Shown one piece after another: positions 29,650 through 38,011 of a stretch of 64,000 bases of DNA. This DNA is from Brevundimonas alba (GTDB lineage: Bacteria; Pseudomonadota; Alphaproteobacteria; Caulobacterales; Caulobacteraceae). The notes beneath the pieces are model-generated. The model had not been told where the DNA came from, ran no database searches, and worked only from the letters and a program-made list of their open reading frames with translations. The stretch is from assembly GCF_011927945.1 (NCBI RefSeq), contig NZ_JAATJM010000002.1:186001-250000 (forward strand), written 5' to 3'. The first letter of the stretch is position 1; every line of letters starts with the position of its first letter. The translations under genes were made by a program, and so were the position numbers.

Positions 29650-30806
29650 AGAGATTGACCAACCAGCAACGTCTGCTGGCCGGAGCGGCCGCGACGGTCA
29701 TTCTCCTGGGGGGCGGGTTCGCCGTCTGGAGCATGACCCGCGGTCCGGACGCCGCGCCGGAAGCGAGCGCCGAGGCGGAAGAGGAGCACGGCGCCGGCGA
29801 GGCCCTGGAGATGGACGCCGCCCGCATCCAAGCGGCCGGCATCGTCGTGGCGCCGGTGGGCAGCGGATCGCTGAGCGCCGAGATCGTCGCCCAGGGCACC
29901 GTCGTCGGCACGCCTCAGGGCGAGGCCGTCCTCGCGGCCCGCGCTGACGGCGTGATCACACGAGTCTCGCTCCGCCTCGGCGACAGCGTTCGCGCCGGAC
30001 AGACCGTCGCGCTCATTGAAAGCCGCGAAGCCTCCTCGATCGCCGCTGAGCGGGCGACTGCCCAGGCCCGGCTGACGGCGGCGCGGCAGGCGCTCGCCCG
30101 CGAGCAGCGCCTGTTCGACGCCAAGATCACCGCGCGGCAGGATCTCGAAGCGGCCCAGACCGTCCTGGCCGAGGCCGAGGCGGAATACCGGCGGACGACG
30201 TCCGCCGCCGCCGCCGCCCGCGTCTCCGGCGACGGCCGCAGCACGGGCGTGGTCAGCCCGATCAATGGACGGGTGACGGAATCTAACGCGACGCTCGGCG
30301 CCTTCGTGACGGCCGGGACCGAACTGTTCCACGTCGCCAACGCCAGTCAGATCGAGGTGCAGGCCTCGGTCTCCGCTGACGACGCCGGCCGGATCGCTCC
30401 GGGCGACCGGGCGACCATCACCCTGCCGGAAGGCGAGGTCCAGGCGACGGTGCGCTCGATCACCCCGGGCGTGGACGCGGAAAGCCGCGCCGCCACCGTC
30501 CTTCTCAGCGTCTCGGGCGTGGGGGGCTTGCGTCCCGGCCAGGCGATCGCGGTGCGGATCTACACCCGCGACGCCGGGACGACCGAGGGCGTCTCGGTGC
30601 CCGAAGAAGCCATTCAGACCGTCGAAGGCCGCGAAGTGGTGTTCGTCAGGACCGCCAACGGCTTCACCGCCGCGCCGGTCATCGTCGGCCAGCGCAGCGC
30701 CGGCCGGGCCCAGATCACCTCCGGCCTGACCGCGGGGCAGACCGTCGCCACCCGCAACGCCTTCCTGCTGAAGGCCGCGCTCGGCGCCGGCGAAGTGGAG
30801 CACTAG
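29646..30806 (+). CDS. czcB: Periplasmic adaptor of the HME-RND efflux system (CzcB-like)
   Basis: A 386-residue membrane-fusion protein with an N-terminal membrane anchor (residues 10-30) and an acidic stretch (E-A-E-E-E-H-G-A-G). The lipoyl/hairpin region follows: D-G-V-I-T-R-V-S-L-R-L-G-D-S-V-R-A-G-Q-T, then S-P-I-N-G-R-V-T. It links the inner-membrane pump to the channel. The N-terminal His-rich domain of Cupriavidus CzcB is absent. Located 3 bases before the pump gene. Confidence 0.92.
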   Translation: MKRLTNQQRLLAGAAATVILLGGGFAVWSMTRGPDAAPEASAEAEEEHGAGEALEMDAARIQAAGIVVAPVGSGSLSAEIVAQGTVVGTPQGEAVLAARADGVITRVSLRLGDSVRAGQTVALIESREASSIAAERATAQARLTAARQALAREQRLFDAKITARQDLEAAQTVLAEAEAEYRRTTSAAAAARVSGDGRSTGVVSPINGRVTESNATLGAFVTAGTELFHVANASQIEVQASVSADDAGRIAPGDRATITLPEGEVQATVRSITPGVDAESRAATVLLSVSGVGGLRPGQAIAVRIYTRDAGTTEGVSVPEEAIQTVEGREVVFVRTANGFTAAPVIVGQRSAGRAQITSGLTAGQTVATRNAFLLKAALGAGEVEH

Positions 30807-30809
30807 GCC

Positions 30810-33800
30810 ATGATCGCCAACCTCATGGCCCTGTCGGTGCGGGCGCGATGGATGATCATCGCCCTCGTGCTGATGGTTTCGACCTACGGCGCCTGGCAAC
30901 TGACCCAACTGCCCATCGACGCCGTGCCGGACATCACCAACAACCAGGTTCAGATCAATACCCAGGACGCCTCGCTCTCGCCCGTCGAGATCGAGAAGCG
31001 GGTGACCTTCCCGGTCGAGACGGCCATGGCCGGCATTCCCGGCCTGCAGGAAACGCGGTCGCTGTCGCGTAACGGGTTCTCGCAGGTCACGGTGATCTTC
31101 GAGGAGAACGTCGACCTCTATTTCGCGCGCCAGCAGGTCAGCGAACGACTGGTCCAGGCCCAGGAAAGCCTGCCCGAGGGCGTTCAGCCCCAGATCGGAC
31201 CCGTCACCACGGGTCTGGGCGAAGTCTTTATGTACGCCATCGACTACACCAACCCAGGCGGGCGCGGCGCGACCGTGCGCAACGGCCAGCCGGGCTGGCA
31301 GTCCGACGGGTCCTTCCTCACGCCCGAGGGCGATCGTCTGACCGACGACATCTCCCGGGCGGCCTATCTCCGGACCGTTCAGGACTGGATCATCGCGCCG
31401 CAACTGCGGACGGTGAACGGCGTCGCCGGCGTCGACACCATCGGCGGCTTCGAGAAACAGTATGTCGTCGAGCCCGACCCGACCCGGCTGGCCCAGTACG
31501 GCGTCTCGTTTAGCGAGTTGGCCGAGGGTCTGGAGGCCGCCAACCTCTCCGTCGGCGCCAATTTCGTCGAGCGCGGCGGTGAAGCCTATCTGGTGCGGGC
31601 CGACGCCCGTATCCGCAGCCTGAGCCAGATCGAGGAAGCCATCGTCGCCACGCGCGGCGGCGTTCCCGTCGCCGTGCGCGACGTCGCCGCCGTTCGCCTC
31701 GGCGGCGACCTGCGCACCGGGGGCGCGACGATGAACGGCCACGAGGTCGTCATCGGAACCACGCTGATGCTGATCGGCGAGAACAGCCGCACGGTCGCCC
31801 GTTCGGTCGGCGAACAGCTGGAGACGACCGTTCGGTCTCTCCCGCCGGGCATCAAGGTCACGCCCGTTCTCGACCGGTCCAAGCTGGTCAACGCCACCAT
31901 CTCGACCGTCCAGCGCAACCTGATCGAGGGCGCCATCCTGGTCGCCATCGCCCTGTTCCTGCTGTTGGGCAACGTCCGCGCCGCCCTGATCGCGGTCGCG
32001 ATCATCCCGATCTCCTTCTTCATGACCGCCATCGGCATGAATTTCATGGGGGTGTCGGGCAATCTGATGAGCCTGGGGGCGCTCGACTTCGGCCTCATCG
32101 TCGACGGCTCGGTGATCATCATCGAGAACTGTCTGCGGCGGCTGGCGGAGCGACAACACCACGAGGGCCGGTTGCTGAGCCTGCGCGAGCGGCTCGAGGA
32201 AACCACCATCGCCACCCAGGAGATGATCAAGCCGACCGTCTACGGCCAGGCCATCATCCTGCTGGTCTTCGCGCCGCTGCTCACCTTCCAGGGCGTCGAG
32301 GGCAAGACCTTCTCGCCCATGGCCATCACCCTGATGCTGGCCCTGGTCGCAGCCTTCATCCTGTCCATCACCTTCATCCCGGCGATGGTCGCCCTGGTGA
32401 TGCGCAACAAGGTCTCCGAAAAGGACGTCTTCGTCATTCGCTGGATCAAGGCGAAGTACGAACCGGTGCTGCGTCAGGCCGTGGCCCGGCCCTGGCCCTT
32501 CGTGGGCGGCGGTCTGGCCCTGTTCGCCGTGGCCGGGGTGATCTTCACCATGCTCGGCCAGGAGTTCATCCCGACCCTGGACGAGCGCAACCTCGCCATG
32601 GCCTCCCAACGGGTGCCGTCGACGGCGGTGGAGCAGTCGATCCGCATGCAGCGCGGCGTCGAGCGGGCCATCGTCGCCCTGCCCGAGGTGGAGGTGATGT
32701 TCTCCAAGACCGGCACCGCCGAGGTGGCCACCGACCCCATGCCGCCCAACATCTCGGACGGCTTCATCATCCTCAAGCCGCAGGACCAGTGGCCGGAAGG
32801 GGTGAACACCAAGGAGGACGTGATCGAGCGGGTCGAGGCCGCGGCCAACGCCCAGGTCGGTCAGGGCTATGAGCTCAGCCAGCCGATCGAGCTGCGGTTC
32901 AACGAATTGATCGCCGGCGTACGCGGCGACGTCGCCATCAAGCTCTATGGCGACGATCTCGACAAGTTGACCGCCACGGCCAACCAGATCGCGGCCCAGC
33001 TCAACGCCACCCCGGGCGCGGCCGACGTCAAGGTCGAACAGACCGACGGAGCGCCGTCGCTGGACGTCACCTTCGACCGGGCCGCCATCGCGCGCTTCGG
33101 CCTGACCGTGGAGGAGGTCGCCGATACGGTGGCCGCCGCCATGGGCGGGCGCGAGGCCGGGCAGCTGTTCGAGGGCGACCGCCGCTTCGACGTGGTGGTG
33201 CGCGTACCCAACGCCAGCCGCCACGACCTCGATGCGCTCGGCGCCATCCCGGTGATGCTGCCGGAAGCGGAGGGCCGCACCCGTGCCTCCGTGCCCTTGC
33301 GGCAGGTGGCCTCGTTCCGCTTCGCCGAGGGGCTGAACCAGATCAGCCGCGAGAACGGCAAGCGGCGCGTCGTCGTCCAGGCCAACGTCCGCGGTCGCGA
33401 CGTGGGTTCGTTTGTCAGGGAGGCCATGCCCAAGGTGGAGACGGTCGCCTTGCCGGCTGGCTCCTGGATCGAATGGGGCGGCCAGTTCCAGAACCTCAAG
33501 GCGGCTTCGGACCGCCTGTCGCTGGTGGTGCCGATCTGCTTCCTGGCCATCTTCGCGGTGCTCTTCCTCGCCGTGGGGACGTTCGGGCGGGCGGTGGCGG
33601 TCTTCCTCACCGTGCCGCTCGGTCTGGCGGGCGGGGTCTTCGCCCTGGCCCTGACCGGCATCTCCTTCTCGGTGTCGGCGGCGGTGGGCTTCATCTGCCT
33701 GGCCGGGGTCGCGGTGCTGAACGGCCTGGTCGTCATGTCGTCGATCCGGCAGCGGCTCGATGACGGGATGGAGCTCTCCCGTTCCATCATCGAGGGCTGC

Positions 33801-34055
33801 ATGGAGCGGGTGCGCCCGGTCATCATGACGGGTCTCGTCCCGGCCATCGGCTTCGTGCCCATGGCCCTGGCCCACGGCACCGGCGCCGAGGTGCAGAAAC
33901 CCCTGGCCATGGTCGTCATCGGCGGCCTGGTCACGGCGACCCTGCTGACGCTGCTGGTCCTGCCGGCCATGAGCCGGCTGGTCCTCGGTCTGACCGAGGG
34001 GCGGCGCTCCAGACCCACCGACGCGCCGGCCGCAGAGCCGGTTCCGGCGGAATAG
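30810..34055 (+). CDS. czcA: HME-RND heavy-metal efflux pump (CzcA-like)
   Basis: A 1081-residue inner-membrane proton antiporter with 12 helices and two big periplasmic loops. The opening L-P-I-D-A-V-P-D-I-T-N-N-Q-V-Q is typical of CzcA/CusA. Helix 4 carries G-A-L-D-F-G-L-I-V-D-G-S-V-I-I-I-E-N with Asp426, Asp432 and Glu439. That D-D-E arrangement is the divalent-cation (HME1) signature of CzcA; CusA-type pumps for copper and silver differ there. Substrates are therefore likely Co, Zn and Cd. A stem-loop lies just downstream before DUF190. Confidence 0.95.
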   Translation: MIANLMALSVRARWMIIALVLMVSTYGAWQLTQLPIDAVPDITNNQVQINTQDASLSPVEIEKRVTFPVETAMAGIPGLQETRSLSRNGFSQVTVIFEENVDLYFARQQVSERLVQAQESLPEGVQPQIGPVTTGLGEVFMYAIDYTNPGGRGATVRNGQPGWQSDGSFLTPEGDRLTDDISRAAYLRTVQDWIIAPQLRTVNGVAGVDTIGGFEKQYVVEPDPTRLAQYGVSFSELAEGLEAANLSVGANFVERGGEAYLVRADARIRSLSQIEEAIVATRGGVPVAVRDVAAVRLGGDLRTGGATMNGHEVVIGTTLMLIGENSRTVARSVGEQLETTVRSLPPGIKVTPVLDRSKLVNATISTVQRNLIEGAILVAIALFLLLGNVRAALIAVAIIPISFFMTAIGMNFMGVSGNLMSLGALDFGLIVDGSVIIIENCLRRLAERQHHEGRLLSLRERLEETTIATQEMIKPTVYGQAIILLVFAPLLTFQGVEGKTFSPMAITLMLALVAAFILSITFIPAMVALVMRNKVSEKDVFVIRWIKAKYEPVLRQAVARPWPFVGGGLALFAVAGVIFTMLGQEFIPTLDERNLAMASQRVPSTAVEQSIRMQRGVERAIVALPEVEVMFSKTGTAEVATDPMPPNISDGFIILKPQDQWPEGVNTKEDVIERVEAAANAQVGQGYELSQPIELRFNELIAGVRGDVAIKLYGDDLDKLTATANQIAAQLNATPGAADVKVEQTDGAPSLDVTFDRAAIARFGLTVEEVADTVAAAMGGREAGQLFEGDRRFDVVVRVPNASRHDLDALGAIPVMLPEAEGRTRASVPLRQVASFRFAEGLNQISRENGKRRVVVQANVRGRDVGSFVREAMPKVETVALPAGSWIEWGGQFQNLKAASDRLSLVVPICFLAIFAVLFLAVGTFGRAVAVFLTVPLGLAGGVFALALTGISFSVSAAVGFICLAGVAVLNGLVVMSSIRQRLDDGMELSRSIIEGCMERVRPVIMTGLVPAIGFVPMALAHGTGAEVQKPLAMVVIGGLVTATLLTLLVLPAMSRLVLGLTEGRRSRPTDAPAAEPVPAE

Positions 34056-34062
34056 TCCCGGT

Positions 34063-34087
34063 CCCCGCCGTCGCATCGGCGGCGGGG
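34063..34087 (+). other. Stem-loop between czcA and DUF190
   Basis: CCCCGCCG (34063-34070) and CGGCGGGG (34080-34087) form an eight-bp stem without a T run. It may be a partial terminator or message stabiliser that lowers expression of the genes downstream of the pump. Confidence 0.4.
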
Positions 34088-34108
34088 ATTCCCCTTCAGG
34101 AGGCGATC

Positions 34109-34447
34109 ATGTCCGACCCCATCAAACTGATGCGCATCTACACCGACGAGGCCGCCTATTTCGGCGACCGAAAGGTCTTCGAAATCGTGGCCGAGCGAGC
34201 CCGGTCCGCCGGTCTGGCGGGCGCGACCGTGCTGCAGGCCCTCGTCGGCTTCGGCCACACCCCGCACCTGCATCGCCGTCACGTCCTCGACGACGACCAA
34301 TCGCTCATCGTGGAGCTGCTCGATCATGAGTCCAAGCTGAGGGGTTTCCTTGAAACCCTCGCCGACCTCGAACACCTCGGTCCGGTCACGCTCGAGGCGG
34401 TCGAGGTTCTGCGTTGGCCCAACCCCGCTCCGGCGGACGCCGGCTAG
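34109..34447 (+). CDS. DUF190 family protein (PII-like)
   Basis: A 112-residue protein opening M-R-I-Y-T-D-E-A, with the DUF190 pattern A-R-x-x-G-L-A-G-A-T-V-L-Q-A-L-V-G-F-G and an H-x-x-x-L stretch. DUF190 has a PII/CutA-like fold and is often found beside ion transporters, suggesting a soluble trimeric regulator that senses a nucleotide or metal. Here it follows czcA. It has a good AGGAGG ribosome site. Confidence 0.85.
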   Translation: MSDPIKLMRIYTDEAAYFGDRKVFEIVAERARSAGLAGATVLQALVGFGHTPHLHRRHVLDDDQSLIVELLDHESKLRGFLETLADLEHLGPVTLEAVEVLRWPNPAPADAG

Positions 34448-34457
34448 GAGAGCGCCT

Positions 34458-35060
34458 TTGACGGCTCGCGATCAGACCGACCGTCAGCAGCGTCGCACGC
34501 TGTTGACGGTCCTCGCGCTCAACGCCGGACTGGCGGGTGTGCTGGGCGTCGGCGGCGTCACCGCCGATTCCAGCGCCTTGCTCGCCAACGCCGTCGACAA
34601 TGCGTCGGACGCCGCCGTCTATCTGATCAGCTTCCTGGCGATCGGTCGGGCCGGGTCGTGGAAACGGGGCGCGGCCCGTCTCTCCGGGATCATGCTGCTG
34701 ATCTTCGCCGCCGGCGTCCTGCTCGACGCCGGGCGCCGGTTCCTCGTCGGAACCGAGCCGATCGGCCCGACCATGATGGGGCTGGCCGTGGTCGCCGCCG
34801 TCGTCAACCTCATCTGCCTGCACCTGATCCGTCGCCAGAAGAGCGGCGACGTCAACATGAAGGCGGCCGAAACCTTCAGCTTCAACGACTTCGCCTCGAA
34901 CGGCGGTATTCTCGTCGCGGGAGGACTGGTGATGTGGCTGGACCAGGCCTGGCCCGACCTCGTCGTCGGGGTGCTGGTCGCCGCCATCGCCGCCAAGGGC
35001 GGCGTCGAAATCCTGCGCGACGCTGCTCGCGCCAAATCCGACAAGGAGAGCGGCGCATGA
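34458..35060 (+). CDS. Cation diffusion facilitator-like metal transporter (copy 2)
   Basis: A 200-residue membrane protein, paralogous to the CDF protein at 26616: N-A-V-D-N-A-S-D-A-A-V-Y-L-I-S matches N-A-L-D-F-L-A-D-A-A-T-Y-G-I-S, and F-N-D-F-A-S-N-G matches the helix-5 site. The start is a TTG at 34458 with an AGGAG ribosome site at 34446-34450; upstream sequence in frame overlaps DUF190. It lacks the Cys-rich N-terminus of copy 1. It overlaps the P-type ATPase gene by ATGA. Confidence 0.85.
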   Translation: MTARDQTDRQQRRTLLTVLALNAGLAGVLGVGGVTADSSALLANAVDNASDAAVYLISFLAIGRAGSWKRGAARLSGIMLLIFAAGVLLDAGRRFLVGTEPIGPTMMGLAVVAAVVNLICLHLIRRQKSGDVNMKAAETFSFNDFASNGGILVAGGLVMWLDQAWPDLVVGVLVAAIAAKGGVEILRDAARAKSDKESGA

Positions 35061-37144
35061 CGTCGACACATTCGTCCGAAGAGCAGCCCAAGACGGCGGA
35101 CCACGGTCCCGGTGATGGCCACGATCACGGCCATGGCGGCATCCTCGGTCCCAACACCGAGGTGATCTTCGCGCTCTCGTCGGGCGTTGCCTTGGGTGTG
35201 GGGTTCGCGCTGGAGAAGCTCGCGCCGGGCGTCCCGACCTGGATCCCGCTCGCGCTCTACCTTGTCGCCTACGCGTTCGGCGGCTTCTTCACCGTCCGCG
35301 AAGCCGTCCAGAACCTCCTGCAGAAGCGGTTCGAAATCGACACCCTGATGCTCGTCGCCGCCGCAGGCGCGGCGGCGCTCGGCGCCTGGGCCGAGGGCGC
35401 GCTCTTGCTGTTTCTGTTCAGCATCGGCCATGCCCTTGAGCACTACGCCATGGGGCGGGCCAAACGGGCGATCGAGGCCTTGGCGGATCTGGCGCCCCGG
35501 ACCGCCCATGTGCGGCGTGACGGGCAGGTCGTCGAACTGCCGGTCGAGGATTTGCTGGTCGGCGACACCGTTGTGGTGCGTCCGAACGAGCGCCTCCCGG
35601 CCGACGGCTTCGTCGTGGTGGGAACGACAAGCATCAATCAGGCGCCGGTGACCGGCGAGAGCATGCCGGTGGACAAGCAGCCGGTCCCGGACGCCGCCGC
35701 GGCGCGCGAGCGGCCGGCCCAGGTCGGATCGGCGTCCCTCGTCTTCGCGGGCACCATCAACGGCGCCGGTGCGATCGAGATCGAGACCACCCGCAAATCG
35801 AGCGACACCACCCTGGCCAAGGTGGTCCGTATGGTGAGCGAGGCCGAGACCCAGAAATCCCCGACCCAGCGCTTCACGGACAGGTTCGAGCGCATCTTCG
35901 TGCCTGTCGTCCTGGGCTTGGCCTTCGTGTTGTTGTTCGCCTGGGTCGTGGTCGATGAGCCGTTCCGCGACAGCTTCTATAGGGCCATGGCCGTCCTGGT
36001 CGCCGCGAGCCCTTGCGCGCTCGCCATCGCCACCCCGAGCGCGGTCCTATCGGGCGTCGCCCGTGCGGCGCGCGCGGGCGTTCTGATCAAGGGCGGCGCG
36101 CCGTTGGAGAATCTCGGCTCGCTCAACGCCATCGCCTTCGACAAGACCGGCACCCTGACCGAGGGTCGGCCCCGGATCACCGACGTCATGCCGGTGCGCG
36201 GGACGACGGAAGCCGACCTCCTCGCAATCGCGGTCGCAGTCGAGCGGCTCAGCGACCACCCGCTCGCGGACGCGATCGCCCGGGACGGCGCCGAACGGCT
36301 GGGGGATACCGAGCTCGTGGCCGCGACCGACCTCAAGAGCCTGACCGGCAAGGGGGTGACGGCCCAACTCGGCGGCGAGACGATCTGGATCGGCAAGCCC
36401 GAGATGTTCGGGGCCGACGGCGTTGCGGGCCTCGACGACGAGACGACGGCCGTCGTCGCGCAACTGCGCGAGCAGGGGCGGACCCTGATGGTGGTGCGGT
36501 GCGGGGCGCGAGACCTCGGCGTCATCGGCCTGCTCGACACGCCCCGGGCTGCGGCCGGGGCCGCGCTCACGGCGCTCCGGGCCTTGGGCGTCCAGCGCAT
36601 GATCATGATCTCGGGCGACCACCAGAAGGCCGCCCAGGCCGTCGCGGAGCAGGTCGGGCTGACCGAAGCGTGGGGTGATCTCATGCCGGAGGACAAGGTC
36701 GACGCCATCAAGAAACTCCGCGCGGACGGCAAGATCGCCATGGTGGGCGACGGCGTGAACGACGCCCCCGCCATGGCCACGGCCACGGTCGGCATCGCCA
36801 TGGGCGCGGCCGGATCCGATGTCGCGCTCGAGACCGCGGATGTCGCCCTGATGTCCGACGATCTCGCGCAACTGCCGTTCACGGTCGGCCTTAGCCGGCA
36901 GACCCGCCGGATCATCCTCCAGAACCTGTACGTCAGCCTCGGCGTCGTCGCCTTCCTGGTGCCGGCGACCATCCTCGGCCTTGGCATCGGCCCCGCCGTC
37001 GCGCTCCACGAAGGCTCGACCCTGCTGGTGGTGTTCAACGCCCTTCGGCTGCTCGCCTACCGCGATCCGGCGCGGACGGCCGTCTCAACCGCAAGCCCGG
37101 CGGGCCCTGCGGCCTCTCCGGCGCTCTCGAGGACATCGACATGA
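35057..37144 (+). CDS. P1B-4-type heavy-metal transporting ATPase
   Basis: A 695-residue metal exporter. Key signatures are S-P-C at 318-320, the phosphorylated Asp362 in D-K-T-G-T-L-T, the S-D-H-P-L nucleotide motif, G-D-G-V-N-D-A, and H-E-G-S-T at 651-655. The S-P-C plus H-E-G-x-T pair is the P1B-4 type, usually Co(II), sometimes Fe or Zn/Cd; CadA/ZntA proteins have C-P-C. The soluble N-terminal Cys domain is missing. A His-rich tail, D-G-H-D-H-G-H-G-G, replaces it. It overlaps the CDF gene before and the DUF305 gene after. Confidence 0.95.
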   Translation: MTSTHSSEEQPKTADHGPGDGHDHGHGGILGPNTEVIFALSSGVALGVGFALEKLAPGVPTWIPLALYLVAYAFGGFFTVREAVQNLLQKRFEIDTLMLVAAAGAAALGAWAEGALLLFLFSIGHALEHYAMGRAKRAIEALADLAPRTAHVRRDGQVVELPVEDLLVGDTVVVRPNERLPADGFVVVGTTSINQAPVTGESMPVDKQPVPDAAAARERPAQVGSASLVFAGTINGAGAIEIETTRKSSDTTLAKVVRMVSEAETQKSPTQRFTDRFERIFVPVVLGLAFVLLFAWVVVDEPFRDSFYRAMAVLVAASPCALAIATPSAVLSGVARAARAGVLIKGGAPLENLGSLNAIAFDKTGTLTEGRPRITDVMPVRGTTEADLLAIAVAVERLSDHPLADAIARDGAERLGDTELVAATDLKSLTGKGVTAQLGGETIWIGKPEMFGADGVAGLDDETTAVVAQLREQGRTLMVVRCGARDLGVIGLLDTPRAAAGAALTALRALGVQRMIMISGDHQKAAQAVAEQVGLTEAWGDLMPEDKVDAIKKLRADGKIAMVGDGVNDAPAMATATVGIAMGAAGSDVALETADVALMSDDLAQLPFTVGLSRQTRRIILQNLYVSLGVVAFLVPATILGLGIGPAVALHEGSTLLVVFNALRLLAYRDPARTAVSTASPAGPAASPALSRTST

Positions 37145-37584
37145 AACGGATCGGATGGGTCTCCGTCATCGCCGTCTTTCTCGCCCTGTCGGCCTTCGCC
37201 TTCGGCATGATCTCGCGGCAGGCCCGCGACGTTCCCGATCGGGGCCCGGCCGTGGACGCCCGTCCGATCGACACCGGGGCGAGCCACGCCGGAGGACCGA
37301 GTGACAGCCCCTCGACGGCGGCCTATCGTGAGGCGAGCGCCCAGATGCACGCGGCCATGAGCATCGACTACACGGGTGACCCCGACATCGACTTCCTGCG
37401 CGGCATGATCGCTCACCATGAAGGCGCCCTCGCCATGGCGAAGATCGCCGTCGAGCACGGGGAGGCCCGGGACGTCCGCAATCTCGCCGAGGAGATCATT
37501 GCCGCGCAGGACGCCGAAATCATCCGGATGAAGGTGATGCTCGCCCGCCACGAGGACGCCCCGGTCCCCGCCGGAAGGCCCTGA
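37141..37584 (+). CDS. DUF305 family periplasmic protein
   Basis: A 147-residue protein with an N-terminal signal anchor (residues 1-24). The DUF305 motif is D-F-L-R-G-M-I-A-H-H-E-G-A-L-A-M-A. Its HH and Met/Asp residues suggest metal binding. DUF305 proteins are commonly next to copper or heavy-metal resistance genes; the function is not settled. ATGA overlap with the ATPase gene. Confidence 0.88.
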   Translation: MKRIGWVSVIAVFLALSAFAFGMISRQARDVPDRGPAVDARPIDTGASHAGGPSDSPSTAAYREASAQMHAAMSIDYTGDPDIDFLRGMIAHHEGALAMAKIAVEHGEARDVRNLAEEIIAAQDAEIIRMKVMLARHEDAPVPAGRP

Positions 37585-37588
37585 GTCA

Positions 37589-38011
37589 GTGGCGGGCAAG
37601 CGCTTCACCGTCCGGAGTCGCGACATTCGCTGGCGCGAAGGCCGCTACGGCAAGCGACGGCGATCGCAGTTGTTGAGCCGCCCGCCGAGACCGCGGCCCG
37701 TCCTTGATCTGGTGATCGCGCTCGTCGCCGGTCTGATCGCAGGGGGACTCGTGCTCTGCATGGCCTTCCTGCTGTTTGGCTCCTACGGCTTCCCCCTTCA
37801 TCTGGGATATGGCGTCATCCTCGCCGGCGTGACCCTCTGCAGCCTGCTGATGGGCCCGCGCGACCGGGGAGGGGTGATGATCACGGCCGGTCTAGCGCTC
37901 GTCTGGATCCTGGGAACGGCCAGCCTCTACGTCGTTCGGGACGATATTCATCTCCGCCCCCACGAACACCGCAAGCCGGCGGCGGTGGTCTTCGGTCGGG
38001 AGCCGTCCTGA
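37589..38011 (+). CDS. Hypothetical membrane protein
   Basis: A 140-residue protein with a basic N-terminus (R-S-R-D-I-R-W-R-E-G-R-Y-G-K-R-R-R) and three hydrophobic segments at about residues 40-62, 70-88 and 95-113. A GTG start at 37589 lies four bases after the DUF305 stop. A small His patch (L-R-P-H-E-H-R-K) sits at the C-terminus. No family recognised. It abuts the next gene (stop 38009-38011, start 38012). Confidence 0.7.
   Translation: MAGKRFTVRSRDIRWREGRYGKRRRSQLLSRPPRPRPVLDLVIALVAGLIAGGLVLCMAFLLFGSYGFPLHLGYGVILAGVTLCSLLMGPRDRGGVMITAGLALVWILGTASLYVVRDDIHLRPHEHRKPAAVVFGREPS

Noticed and set aside
33468-33478. GATCGAATGGG, like the guaA end, as a second attachment site
   Set aside because: The match is only 11 bases, lies inside an intact czcA, and the same element continues on both sides.
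30810-34055. CusA-type copper/silver pump
   Set aside because: The D-D-E pattern in helix 4 (Asp426, Asp432, Glu439) is that of divalent-cation pumps of the CzcA type.
28836-34076. A 1746-codon open frame on the minus strand
   Set aside because: It is antisense to czcC, czcB and czcA, which have clear families. The protein is a His/Asp/Gly/Arg-rich low-complexity run, as expected for a shadow of high-GC coding DNA.
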